The notes under the pieces: generated by a model
The model's database searches: none
Told to the model about the DNA's origin: nothing
The model's input: the letters and a program-made list of their open reading frames with translations, nothing else
Part shown: positions 26,181-34,721 of the stretch, piece after piece
How the letters are laid out: every line of letters begins with the position of its first letter
How positions within the stretch are numbered: the stretch's first letter is position 1
Source of the DNA: Alteraurantiacibacter buctensis
Lineage (GTDB): Bacteria > Pseudomonadota > Alphaproteobacteria > Sphingomonadales > Sphingomonadaceae
Reading direction: 5' to 3'
NCBI RefSeq assembly: GCF_009827655.1
Contig: NZ_WTYV01000005.1
Location: 124,001 to 188,000, forward strand
Length of the DNA: 64,000 nucleotides
Program-made: the position numbers and the translations under genes

Positions 26181-26294
26181 GAAAAAATGATCCTTCTGGT
26201 GCCTTGCGGCAGTTATCCCGTCCGGATCAGAAAAGGCTTGGGCGCGCGTGCGGTTCCGCACTGCAACAAGGGTTTACCGCAAGGTGTTGCCAAA

Positions 26295-27779
26295 TTACCC
26301 CGCTTTGGCGCGCGGCAGGTTCAGGATCACCAGCAGGCCGCCCAGGTCCTCGCTCTCGCCCAGCGCGATCGATCCGCCATAAATTTCCGCCACGTCGCGC
26401 ACGATGGCCAGGCCCAGGCCCGTACCGGGCTTTTCGGTGTCCAGCCGCGCCCCGCGGGTGAACAGTTCGCCGCGCCGGTCTTCGGGGATTCCGGCACCAT
26501 CATCCTCGATCCAGACGGCGCATTGGTCGGCCGCCGGATCGGCATCCACGGTGACGAAGACAGAGCCGCCGCCATACTTGGCCGCGTTCTCGATCAGGTT
26601 GCCCAGCATCTCCTCCAGATCCTGCCGCTCGATCGCCACTTCGCTGCGGGCGGCACCGTCAATGTCGAAGCGAACCTGCGGATAGAGTCGCGAAACGGCT
26701 CGCTCCACCGCCTGCGCCGCCTCGCGCACATCGGTGCGGGCATGGCCCACGGCGCGGCGGCCCACGGCGCGGGCGCGGGCCAGGTGGTGCTCCACCTGCC
26801 GGCGCATGGTCATCACTTCGCGCAGCACCGTGGTGTCGAGGTCCGGCGCATGGGCGCTGGCGGCGTTGGTCAGCACGGTCAGCGGCGTCTTCAGCGCGTG
26901 GGCCAGGTTGCCCGCATGGGTCCGCGCTTCCTCGGCCTGGCGTTCCGAATGGGCCAGCAGCGCGTTCAGTTCCTCCACCATTGGCTGCACTTCCAGCGGC
27001 AGCGGATCGGTGACGCGGTTGGCCCCAGCGGTACGGATGCGCTGGATCGCCATGCGGATGCGGCGCAGCGGTCCCAGGCCATACCAGGTTTGCAGCATGG
27101 CCATGACGAACAGGCCGATGCCCAGCACGGCGAAGGACCAGCCCAGGATCACGCGGATCTGCGAAAGCTGCTCCTCCAGGTCGGCGCGCGATCCGGCCAC
27201 GGCAAACTGCCATTCCACATCGCTGCCGGGCAAGGTTACCGTGCGCTGGGCAACGCGCAGCTCCTCACCGTTCTCGCTGACGAGATCATAGAAGATCGGC
27301 TGCACCGCGCGCACATCGTCGCGGATCGGCAAAGGAGTGTCCCACAACGAGCGTGACGGATAAGGCGCAAAGCCATCGCCGTTGATCTGCCAGTAAAAGC
27401 CGCTGTTCGGCTCAAGGAAGCGCTGGTCGCCCAGCGGGCGGTTGAAGAACACCTCGCCCAGCGGGTCGATCTCGGCACTGGCCATCATGCCGCGCAGCGA
27501 TTGCGCCAGTTGCTCGTCGAACTGGTTGGAAACCATGCTGGTCAGCGTGCGGTCCAGCGCCACCCCGCCCAGCGTCAGCAGGACGAGGATCCAGCCGGCC
27601 GCAATCATCAGGATGCGGCGCGAGATGGAACCGGTGTGCGGCGCTGCGCTAACCACGTCCGCACCGCGCGCGGCTGCGCCTTGCGGCACTTCGCTCAAGG
27701 GCGCGGTGCCGCCGGCAGGCCGCTCGCCCGCCGGATCACTCGCCGCGCGAATGGCCGGGGTCGTCGAGGCTGTAGCCAA
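26295..27779 (-). CDS. Sensor histidine kinase (PhoQ/EnvZ-type)
   Basis: 494 aa inner-membrane kinase. A disordered Ala/Pro/Gly N-terminus (1-50) precedes TM1 at about 56-75, a periplasmic sensor of about 130 residues and TM2 at about 211-230. A HAMP-like linker follows, then HisKA with phospho-acceptor His294 (LAHALKTPLTVL). The HATPase part has Asn398 (LGNLIENAAKYG), DDGAG (426-430) and GTGLGLAI (452-459). All catalytic boxes are intact. Its start overlaps the response-regulator gene by 44 nt, so the pair is co-expressed. A short PepSY gene upstream completes the set. Confidence 0.95.
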   Translation of the reverse strand: MATASTTPAIRAASDPAGERPAGGTAPLSEVPQGAAARGADVVSAAPHTGSISRRILMIAAGWILVLLTLGGVALDRTLTSMVSNQFDEQLAQSLRGMMASAEIDPLGEVFFNRPLGDQRFLEPNSGFYWQINGDGFAPYPSRSLWDTPLPIRDDVRAVQPIFYDLVSENGEELRVAQRTVTLPGSDVEWQFAVAGSRADLEEQLSQIRVILGWSFAVLGIGLFVMAMLQTWYGLGPLRRIRMAIQRIRTAGANRVTDPLPLEVQPMVEELNALLAHSERQAEEARTHAGNLAHALKTPLTVLTNAASAHAPDLDTTVLREVMTMRRQVEHHLARARAVGRRAVGHARTDVREAAQAVERAVSRLYPQVRFDIDGAARSEVAIERQDLEEMLGNLIENAAKYGGGSVFVTVDADPAADQCAVWIEDDGAGIPEDRRGELFTRGARLDTEKPGTGLGLAIVRDVAEIYGGSIALGESEDLGGLLVILNLPRAKAG

Positions 27780-28413
27780 GGCCGCGGATCGTGGTGATCA
27801 CCTCAGCACCCAGCTTCTTGCGGATGCGGGTGACGAAGACTTCGATGGTGTTGGAATCGCGATCGAAATCCTGATCGTAGATATGCTCGATCAGTTCGGT
27901 GCGGCTGACCACCTTGCCCTTGTGGTGCATCAGGTAGGACAGCAGCTTGTATTCCTGCGCGGTCAGCTTCACCGGCTCGCCATTGCGGGTCACGCGGCCA
28001 GAGCGTGTGTCCAGCCGCACTTCGCCGGCGATCAGCTCGCTGCTGGCATTGCCCGAAGCACGCCGGATAAGCGCGCGCAGGCGGGCGATCAGTTCCTCGG
28101 TCTGGAAAGGCTTGGCCAGGTAATCGTCGGCCCCGGCATCGAGGCCCGCCACCTTGTCGGACCACGAATCGCGCGCGGTCAGCACCAGCACCGGGAAGTT
28201 GCGCTTTTCCTTGCGCCACATGCCCAGCACGGTCAGCCCGTCAATCTCTGGCAGGCCCAGGTCGAGCACCACGGCATCGTATTCCTCGGTCGAGCCAAGG
28301 AAGTGCCCGTCCTCGCCATCGGTGGAAAGGTCAACGGCATAGCCGTTCTGTTCCAGCGTGTTCTTGAGCTGCTGGCCCAGCGTGGGTTCATCCTCCACAA
28401 TCAGGATGCGCAT
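27736..28413 (-). CDS. OmpR/PhoB family response regulator
   Basis: 225 aa. The receiver domain has the acidic pair in VEDEPTLG, phospho-acceptor Asp51 (AVVLDLGLPEIDG), the Thr in VLTARDSW and Lys in DDYLAKPF. The winged-helix output domain includes LTAQEYKLLSYLMHHKGKVV and TIEVFVTRIRKKLG with GLGYSL at the end. It works with the overlapping histidine kinase. A PhoP-like role is suggested by the PepSY neighbour but not shown. Confidence 0.95.
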   Translation of the reverse strand: MRILIVEDEPTLGQQLKNTLEQNGYAVDLSTDGEDGHFLGSTEEYDAVVLDLGLPEIDGLTVLGMWRKEKRNFPVLVLTARDSWSDKVAGLDAGADDYLAKPFQTEELIARLRALIRRASGNASSELIAGEVRLDTRSGRVTRNGEPVKLTAQEYKLLSYLMHHKGKVVSRTELIEHIYDQDFDRDSNTIEVFVTRIRKKLGAEVITTIRGLGYSLDDPGHSRGE

Positions 28414-28505
28414 CTGTGTTCCCCTGCAAACGTGCGAGCCGATAAGTGGTCGCTGTAGATTAACGCGTCAACCGGCGTGGCGGTTTCCCTGTGCACGATG
28501 CCCCA

Positions 28506-28832
28506 TCAGCGCGACACCCGCAGCACCCGCGCCGTGCGGGCATCCACATCGACCCAGATCATCTGGCCATCCCGCACAAATTTCAGGCGGTAGGCGCTGG
28601 CCGAGGGATCGTATTCGAAGCCGATATATTCGTCGCCCGCCATCTGCGGCAGGATGCGCCGCTCGATCTCGCGGATGGACAGGTTGCGCCCGGCCTGCAT
28701 CTGCTCACGCGCCCGTTGCTGTTCGCTGGCCACCGCCCCGCCATTCCCACGGGTCTGCGCCAGTGCCACATCGGCAAGGACGGGTCCGGTCAGCAGAGCC
28801 AGGACAGCAAGCGGGGCGATGATGCGCTTCAT
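28506..28832 (-). CDS. PepSY domain-containing exported protein
   Basis: 108 aa with a signal peptide (MKRIIAPLAVLALLTGPVLA, then DVALAQ). The mature part has the PepSY fold signature: REIERRILPQMAGDEYIGF, YRLKFVRDGQMIWVDVDART and ARVLRVSR at the end. PepSY proteins are periplasmic inhibitors or sensors, often next to PhoP/PhoQ-like systems, as here (92 nt before the regulator in the same direction). A direct sensory input role is inference. Confidence 0.85.
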   Translation of the reverse strand: MKRIIAPLAVLALLTGPVLADVALAQTRGNGGAVASEQQRAREQMQAGRNLSIREIERRILPQMAGDEYIGFEYDPSASAYRLKFVRDGQMIWVDVDARTARVLRVSR

Positions 28833-28911
28833 GATGCTGTAATGCCTAGCTGCAGCGCATTGAACAAGGTGTGAATGCCCGGTTCGCCGTTCAGACAGCT
28901 AGGCAGCAAGC

Positions 28912-29634
28912 TTAACGGGTCATCTCGTACTTGACCGTGATGGTCACGCCGGACTGGACCTGGCCAGGCACCACAGGCGTGGCAGCCTGCGCCGCGTCGC
29001 GCGTTACCGCTGCCACCGGCATGGGGCCGTAGAACTGCGGCTGGCCTTCGCTCACCTCTAGCAGGCGCACGCCGGAATAGCCGGCCATGCGAGCATAATC
29101 GGTGGCACGCTGTTCGGCGGTACGCATGGCCTGGGTGCGGGCCCGGCTTTGTGCCTGGCTGGGATCGTCAACGCTGAAGCCCACGCCGCCAAGGTCGGTC
29201 GCCCCGGCAGCAACCAGCGCGTCCAGCACCTCGCCGGTGCGGCCAATATCGCGCAGCTTCACGGTTACGCGGTTCATCACGCGATAGCCCTGGAAGCGCT
29301 GCATCCGGCTCGGCTCGTCCCACTGGTATTCGGCCTGCAGGTTGATGCCGGTGGTGCCGATATCCTCGCGCCGCACGCCCAGCGCGCGAATCCGGTCGAT
29401 CACCGCGGTCATCTGCGTGGCGTTCTGCTGCATCGCCGCCACGGCGGTGGGGGCAACCGTGGTCACGCCCGCGTCGAGCGAGGCCACATCCGGATCGCCC
29501 GGGATGCTTTCGCTTACCGTCAGTTCGACCACCGGGCCGCTGGCCTGGATCTGCACTTCGGCGGCAGAGGCGGCAGCGGGCACCATCGCGGCGAACGAGG
29601 CGGCGGCAAGGACGGGCAAAGTGGTACGGGTCAT
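28912..29634 (-). CDS. SIMPL domain-containing exported protein
   Basis: 240 aa from MTRTTLPVLAAASFAAM with signal cleavage after ASA. The chain has the SIMPL (DUF541) layout: VVELTVSESIPGDPDVASLD (alternating strand), then IRALGVRREDIGTTGINLQA, VMNRVTVKLRDIGRTGEVLD and GVGFSVDDPSQAQSRART, ending GVTITVKYEMTR. Family members are periplasmic or outer-membrane oligomers of mostly unknown role. The ATG at 29634 is preferred over 29718 because it begins the signal peptide. Divergent from uup with a 113-nt gap. Confidence 0.88.
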   Translation of the reverse strand: MTRTTLPVLAAASFAAMVPAAASAAEVQIQASGPVVELTVSESIPGDPDVASLDAGVTTVAPTAVAAMQQNATQMTAVIDRIRALGVRREDIGTTGINLQAEYQWDEPSRMQRFQGYRVMNRVTVKLRDIGRTGEVLDALVAAGATDLGGVGFSVDDPSQAQSRARTQAMRTAEQRATDYARMAGYSGVRLLEVSEGQPQFYGPMPVAAVTRDAAQAATPVVPGQVQSGVTITVKYEMTR

Positions 29635-29747
29635 CGATGGAATGCTCCTGGTATGGGATGGCACGTGTGCCGTTGCCGCAATTACGCGCCGCTGAACCAT
29701 CCGGTTCCTTGCCAGCAAGGTTTGCTGCCACTAGGTGCGCGCTCGAT

Positions 29748-31571
29748 ATGGCAGAACCCCCCATCCTTTCCTGGGAAGGCCTTGGCCTGCAGCAGGGCAG
29801 CGGCTGGCTGTTCGGCGCTCCCCCGCAAGTGCTGGGCGGCGGTGCCGGGCTTGACCTGCACATCGGCCCGCGCGACCGGCTGGCGCTGATTGGCCGCAAC
29901 GGCGCAGGCAAGACCACGTTGCTGCGCCTGGTCGCCGGCCAGATCGAGGCCGACCGGGGGTTGAGGAAGGTCAAGCCGGGGTTGAACGTGGTGCTGCTGG
30001 AACAAGACCCGGACTTTGCCGGCTGCGCCACGCTGATGGACTTTGCCCTGGCCGGCACCGACGCTCCGCAGCGGCACGAGGTGGAGGCGATTGCCGGGCA
30101 ACTCGGCATCGACATGGCCACCGGCGCGGCGGGTGCTTCAGGCGGTGAGCGGCGCCGGGCCGCGCTTGCCCGCGCGCTGGCGCTGGACCCTGACCTGTTG
30201 CTGCTGGACGAGCCGACCAACCACCTGGACCTGGCGGCGATCGACTGGCTGGAAGGCTGGCTGAGCCGCTTCAAGGGCGCTTTCATGGTCATCAGCCATG
30301 ACCGCACGTTCCTGAAGCGGCTGACCAACGCCACCCTGTGGCTCGACCGGGGCAACCTGCGCCGCAAGGACGTGGGCTTCGGCGGTTACGAGGCGTGGGA
30401 AGAACAGGTCTATGCCGAGGAAGCCCGCGCCGCCGAGAAGCTGGACGCGAAGCTGAAGCTGGAGGCCCACTGGCTGGCCCGTGGCGTCACCGCTCGCCGC
30501 AAGCGCAACATGGGCCGGCTGGACAAGCTGCACCAGATGCGCGCGGTCCGTGCGGCCATGATCAACCCGGCAGGTGCAGCCAAGCTGACTCTGTCGAGCG
30601 ATGACGACTTCAAGAGCAAGTCGGTGATCGTGGCCGACAGCATCACCAAGTCCTTCGGTGACCGCACGATCATCAAGCCATTCTCGCTGCGCATCCAGCG
30701 CGGCGACCGGATCGGCCTGGTGGGCGGCAACGGCGCGGGCAAGACCACGCTGCTGAAGCTTCTCACCGGCGAACTGGCTCCCGATAGCGGCACGGTAACC
30801 CACGCCCGCACCCTCAGCGGCGTGACCATCGACCAACAACGCAAGCTGATGGACCCGCAGAAGACCGTGCGCCAGGTGCTGGCCGAGGGCGGCGACTGGA
30901 TCGACGTGCGCGGCGTGCGCAAGCACGTGCAGGGCTACCTGAAGGACTTCCTGTTCGATCCCTCGGTGGTCGATGCCAAGGTCGGCACCTTCAGCGGCGG
31001 CGAGCGCAGCCGCCTGCTGCTGGCGCGCGAATTTGCCCGCACATCGAACCTGCTGGTGCTGGACGAGCCGACCAACGATCTCGACCTCGAAACTCTCGAC
31101 CTGCTGCAGGAAGTGATCGCCGATTACGAAGGCACGGTACTGATCGTCAGCCACGACCGCGACTTCCTGGATCGCACGGTTACCATCACCCTAGGCCTGG
31201 ACGGCAGCGGGACCGTGGATATCGTCGCCGGTGGCTACGAGGACTGGGAGAAGCAGCGCAAGGAGCGGGCCAGCAAGGCCAGGGCGGCTTCGGCCCCCGC
31301 TGCCGACAAGGCCGCGCAAGCCGCTCCCCTGCCCCCGCCCAGCAAGAAGCTGTCGTACAAGGACCAGCGCGATTACGAACTGCTGCCTGCGCGGATCGAG
31401 GAACTGGAAAGCCTGATCGCCCGCGGCGAGGCGGCGCTGGCCGACCCCGACCTGTACACCCGCGATCCGGACAAGTTCGCCCGCATCATGAAATCGCTGG
31501 AACTGGCGCGCGAGGAGAAGGACGCGGCAGAACTGCGCTGGCTGGAACTGGCGGAGCTGGTGGAGGGCTAA
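29748..31571 (+). CDS. uup: ABC-F family ATPase, Uup-like
   Basis: 607 aa soluble protein with two ATP-binding cassettes and no membrane domain. The first cassette has Walker A IGRNGAGKTT and signature ASGGERRRAAL. The second has VGGNGAGKTT and FSGGERSRLLLA. LLLDEPTNHLDLAAIDWLE and LDEPTNDLDLETLDLL are the Walker B regions. A charged C-terminal helical domain (after about 520) with SKKLSYKDQRDYELLPARIE matches Uup rather than EttA. ABC-F proteins act on ribosomes. A second member, ettA, is at 57.8 kb. The upstream in-frame extension is rejected because it overlaps the SIMPL promoter. Confidence 0.93.
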   Translation: MAEPPILSWEGLGLQQGSGWLFGAPPQVLGGGAGLDLHIGPRDRLALIGRNGAGKTTLLRLVAGQIEADRGLRKVKPGLNVVLLEQDPDFAGCATLMDFALAGTDAPQRHEVEAIAGQLGIDMATGAAGASGGERRRAALARALALDPDLLLLDEPTNHLDLAAIDWLEGWLSRFKGAFMVISHDRTFLKRLTNATLWLDRGNLRRKDVGFGGYEAWEEQVYAEEARAAEKLDAKLKLEAHWLARGVTARRKRNMGRLDKLHQMRAVRAAMINPAGAAKLTLSSDDDFKSKSVIVADSITKSFGDRTIIKPFSLRIQRGDRIGLVGGNGAGKTTLLKLLTGELAPDSGTVTHARTLSGVTIDQQRKLMDPQKTVRQVLAEGGDWIDVRGVRKHVQGYLKDFLFDPSVVDAKVGTFSGGERSRLLLAREFARTSNLLVLDEPTNDLDLETLDLLQEVIADYEGTVLIVSHDRDFLDRTVTITLGLDGSGTVDIVAGGYEDWEKQRKERASKARAASAPAADKAAQAAPLPPPSKKLSYKDQRDYELLPARIEELESLIARGEAALADPDLYTRDPDKFARIMKSLELAREEKDAAELRWLELAELVEG

Positions 31572-31581
31572 AGTCCTCTCT

Positions 31582-31598
31582 CGTCATTGCGAGCGGAG
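31582..31598. repeat. Partial dispersed repeat (CGTCATTGCGAGCGGAG)
   Basis: A 17-bp piece with the CGTCATTGCGAGCG start that is widespread in small intergenic repeat families. Only one half is present, in the 34-bp gap between uup and the convergent DUF885 gene. Low-confidence relic. Confidence 0.35.
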
Positions 31599-31605
31599 GT
31601 GGGCC

Positions 31606-33426
31606 TTATCGCCCCTTTTCCCGCGCAATCCACGTATCCACCTGCTCGCCCAGCATGTCGAGCGGCATCACGCCCAGCTTGATGAGCTCGTGGAAAGCGC
31701 CCAGGCGGAACCGGTCACCCAGCTCGCGTTCGGCCCGCTCGCGTAGCGCTACCCACACGTTCTGGCCCACCTTGTAGCTGCACGCCTGCCCGGGCGAGAC
31801 GCAATAGCGCTCGATTTCGCGCTGGCTGCGCTCGCGGGTGAAGGCCACGGTATCCACGAAATACTGCGTCGCGCGCTCGCGGCTCCAGCGCTGGTGGTGG
31901 ACCCCGGTATCGACCACAAGCCGCGCGGCGCGGAACAGCCAGCTTTGCAGCGCGCCGGCCTTCTCCAGCCCGCTGTAGGCCCCCAGTTCCTCGGCCACCT
32001 GCTCGGCATAGAGCGCCCAGCCCTCGCCATAGGCGCTCAGCCAGTAGTTCTTCAGCAGCAGCGGCAAGTCCGCTTGTTCCTGCAGCAGCGACAGATGCAG
32101 GTGATGGCCGGGATTGCCTTCGTGATAGGTCAGCGACGGCAGGGTATACTTCGGCCAGTCACCCGTGCTCTTCAGGTTGATCCAGTAGATCGCCGGTCGC
32201 GAACCATCGAGGGTGGCGGTGCTGTAATAGCCGTTTGGCGCGCCGTCCTGGATGTCCACCGGCACACGGCGGATTTCCAACGGCTGGGTGGGCAGGCTGT
32301 CGAAAGCCTGCGGCAGCAGCGCGGTGATGCGGGCCATGCCGGTGTTGAGGCTTTCCAGCAGTTCTGCGCGGCCTGCGTCGGTATTCGGGTAAAGCTGGTC
32401 TGGCCGCGTGTTGAGTGCGTTCAGCCGCTCGCCCACGCTGCCCCGGGTCAGGCCGGCACCCTTCAGGATCGTGTCCAGCTCTGCGCTGATTTCCGCCACC
32501 TGCGCCAGGCCGGTGCGGTGCACTTCGTCAGGGCTCATACTGGTGGTGGTGTAGTAGGCCAGCGCCTTGGCGTAGATCTCGTCCCCGTGCGGAATGCGCC
32601 ACACGCCGTCACCTGCTCGCGTGGTGCGGCGCATGCGGCGCACCAGCGCCCGCTGCCGCTCCAGTGCGGGATAGACACCATCGCGCACGATCCGCTCCGC
32701 CCGGCCCGCCCAGTCGCCCGCCAGGCCCTTCTCGCCCGCGCGGGTGGCCAGCGAGGTGACCATGCCACTCTCCCCGGGTGCCGGAGCCAGCAGGGCCCCG
32801 ATCTGCGCGTCCACCAGGTCCAGCGACCAGCCCGGTGCCGCCACACCGCGCGCCGCATCGGCCGCCTGGGCGGTGCTCTCGTCATCGATCAGGAAGGGAA
32901 AAGCCGCCAGCCGCGCCAGATAGGCATCGGCATCGGCAGCCGTATCCACCGGGTGCTGCGAGTTGAGGAAATCGGGAATCGAGAAATAGGCCCCACCCTG
33001 CTGGCTGAGGCGGTAGGGCGCACCCACGTGTTGCACCCGCAACGGTTCGGACACCAGCGACTGGTCCAGCATGTATTGCGTCACCGCGCGGCGCAGGCGC
33101 CAGGTCTCGCTGAGGCCGGCCTCGTCAATGGCCGCCAGCCGGGCGAGCGACTGGCGCGCCAGCCGGGCAGAGGCTTCCTCCACCGCAGGGCCGGTCTGGT
33201 CGAGTTGGCTGCGCTTGTCGGCAAAGGGGCCGGTGTCGATGCCAAGCGAGGTCATCGACAGCGGGCTCAACTGCATCTGCCAGTTGAACACCTGCTCCAT
33301 CTCGGTCGCCACTGCTGCATCTCCGGCAGTCTGGGCCAATACGGGGACAGACGTGAAGGCCGCACCCAAGGCGGCGGCGCTGGTGCCGGCCATGAAGGCG
33401 CGGCGATCGATCGGGGCAAGATACAT
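31606..33426 (-). CDS. DUF885 family exported protein (putative metallopeptidase)
   Basis: 606 aa from MYLAPIDRRAFMAGTSAAAL. The DRRAFM sequence followed by an Ala-rich helix and ALAQ-like cleavage resembles a twin-arginine signal. The chain contains the DUF885 metal-binding core LTYHEGNPGHHLHLSLLQEQ (His-Glu with downstream Gly-His-His), then YGEGWALYAEQVAEELG and an ERYCVSPGQACSYKVGQNVW block near the end. These fit DUF885 proteins, regarded as peptidase-like; substrates are unknown. Start at 33426 is preferred over 33468 because it begins the signal. Confidence 0.85.
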   Translation of the reverse strand: MYLAPIDRRAFMAGTSAAALGAAFTSVPVLAQTAGDAAVATEMEQVFNWQMQLSPLSMTSLGIDTGPFADKRSQLDQTGPAVEEASARLARQSLARLAAIDEAGLSETWRLRRAVTQYMLDQSLVSEPLRVQHVGAPYRLSQQGGAYFSIPDFLNSQHPVDTAADADAYLARLAAFPFLIDDESTAQAADAARGVAAPGWSLDLVDAQIGALLAPAPGESGMVTSLATRAGEKGLAGDWAGRAERIVRDGVYPALERQRALVRRMRRTTRAGDGVWRIPHGDEIYAKALAYYTTTSMSPDEVHRTGLAQVAEISAELDTILKGAGLTRGSVGERLNALNTRPDQLYPNTDAGRAELLESLNTGMARITALLPQAFDSLPTQPLEIRRVPVDIQDGAPNGYYSTATLDGSRPAIYWINLKSTGDWPKYTLPSLTYHEGNPGHHLHLSLLQEQADLPLLLKNYWLSAYGEGWALYAEQVAEELGAYSGLEKAGALQSWLFRAARLVVDTGVHHQRWSRERATQYFVDTVAFTRERSQREIERYCVSPGQACSYKVGQNVWVALRERAERELGDRFRLGAFHELIKLGVMPLDMLGEQVDTWIAREKGR

Positions 33427-33550
33427 GGTCGGTCCCTTACGCAGATGGTTGCGTGCGGAACCAGTCATTCCCCGAATTGTGCGGCGCGGGCAACCGGATT
33501 TCCCTTGTGCCTTCGACCAAGGGGGTTGCCCGCCCGACCGGCGGCTTGGT

Positions 33551-34021
33551 TCAGGCGATGCGGTAGAAGTCCGCCACCCGGTCCAGCGCCAGCTTCAGCA
33601 CCAGCTTGCCGCTGCGCGCGGGCCATTGCAGGCCCTTTTCCGCCGTGGGCAGGCTTTCGCCCGCGCAGACCACCCGCCAGAGGATGTCCTGCAGGCCGCT
33701 GCCAGCCCGGTCCAGCGCGCCGTGGAACCGGTCGCGCGCGGCCAGGCAGCGTTCGGTTGCATTCAGGCCCTGCTCGCCGCCGCGCACCCGCACCGGGTCC
33801 CACCTCATGGTGACGTTGGGCCCCAGTTGCGCCCGCTCGTAGTCCCGCCGCAGCAGTTCGCCGGCGGCGTGCAGCCGGTCATCGATGTGGCCGTGGGCGT
33901 GCAGCCAGCTGAGCGGACTCTCGGCAATGTTGACCGTGACGCTGCGGCCCCGGCGCGGCGCCCCGCCCCTGCTGCGGGGACCTTCGGGCGTCAGCGTCCG
34001 TTCGACCAGGTGCTGCTTCAT
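33551..34021 (-). CDS. DUF6456 domain-containing protein
   Basis: 156 aa, from MKQHLVERTLTPEGPRSRGG. After a basic disordered N-terminus comes the domain: ESPLSWLHAHGHIDDRLHAA, GELLRRDYERAQLGP and NATERCLAARDRFHGALDRA. It continues LQDILWRVVCAGESLPTAEK and LVLKLALDRVADFYRI. This helical domain is common in alphaproteobacteria beside transcription regulators. The start shares a 98-nt region with the divergent XRE regulator, which may control it. Function unknown; DNA binding is plausible. Confidence 0.75.
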   Translation of the reverse strand: MKQHLVERTLTPEGPRSRGGAPRRGRSVTVNIAESPLSWLHAHGHIDDRLHAAGELLRRDYERAQLGPNVTMRWDPVRVRGGEQGLNATERCLAARDRFHGALDRAGSGLQDILWRVVCAGESLPTAEKGLQWPARSGKLVLKLALDRVADFYRIA

Positions 34022-34059
34022 GGCGGCGATTCTCCCCTTTGCTGCGTGAAGCGGCGCGG

Positions 34060-34080
34060 TTGACACATGGAACATTGTGT
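34060..34080 (+). promoter_or_regulatory. TTGACA promoter element overlapping dyad ACACA-N8-TGTGT
   Basis: TTGACA at 34060-34065 overlaps an inverted repeat ACACA (34063-34067) / TGTGT (34076-34080) in the gap between the divergent DUF6456 and XRE genes. The layout suggests an operator blocking the -35 element, possibly autoregulation by the XRE protein. I see no good -10 at the expected distance, so promoter assignment is tentative. Confidence 0.4.
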
Positions 34081-34119
34081 AGGAAAGAAAAAACCAATCT
34101 GGTTATCTGGAGCCGCACC

Positions 34120-34704
34120 GTGATCAACCGTATCCGCGATATCCGTAAGCAGAAGAACATGACCCTGGCCGAAGTGGCAGCCGCCTGCTCTCCGCCAACC
34201 ACGGCGCAGACCATCGGGCGGCTGGAAACGGGCATGCGCAACCTGTCGCTCGTATGGATGAACCGCATCGGCACCGCGCTTGGGGTGGATCCGGAACTGC
34301 TGGTAAAGGGCGAGGACGAGGCCGTGCCCCAGGTGATTGCGCGCCTCACCGATCAGGGTGCCGAACCCCTCACCCGCCCGCGCGATGCAATCCTGCCTAC
34401 GCAGTTGACCGAGGGGCAGAAGGACACCGGCCCGCTGGTCTGCCTGGTGATCGAGACACCGCAGGGCGAATATCGCGCCGGTGACCAGCTATGGATGCGC
34501 CAGGTGGGGTTGGAGCAGACGGCATCGATCATCAACCGCGACGTGCTGGCCCCGCGCAGCGGTGGCCGCTTCGCCTTTGGTCGCCTGATCGACCGCCAAG
34601 GAACGATGGTCGGCCTGCTGCCCCCGGGCATGGGCCAGCGGCAGATCGTGATCGACCGGCCTTCCTGGCTGGCGGTGGCAGAGATGCTGGTGCGCAAGCT
34701 CTAG
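34120..34704 (+). CDS. XRE-family transcriptional regulator with S24-like C-terminus
   Basis: 194 aa starting at GTG 34120 (VINRIRDIRKQKNMTLAEVA). The N-terminal Cro/CI-type helix-turn-helix spans about residues 3-60 (MTLAEVAAACSPPTTAQTIG, then RLETGMRNLSLVWMNRIGTA). The rest has the beta-rich pattern of an S24/LexA-like dimerisation domain (VCLVIETPQGEYRAGDQLWM), but I see no catalytic Ser-Lys pair, so it is probably not self-cleaving. Divergent from DUF6456 and 17 nt upstream of a glycosyltransferase, suggesting an operon. Confidence 0.8.
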   Translation: MINRIRDIRKQKNMTLAEVAAACSPPTTAQTIGRLETGMRNLSLVWMNRIGTALGVDPELLVKGEDEAVPQVIARLTDQGAEPLTRPRDAILPTQLTEGQKDTGPLVCLVIETPQGEYRAGDQLWMRQVGLEQTASIINRDVLAPRSGGRFAFGRLIDRQGTMVGLLPPGMGQRQIVIDRPSWLAVAEMLVRKL

Positions 34705-34721
34705 GCCGGATCGCCAATGCC

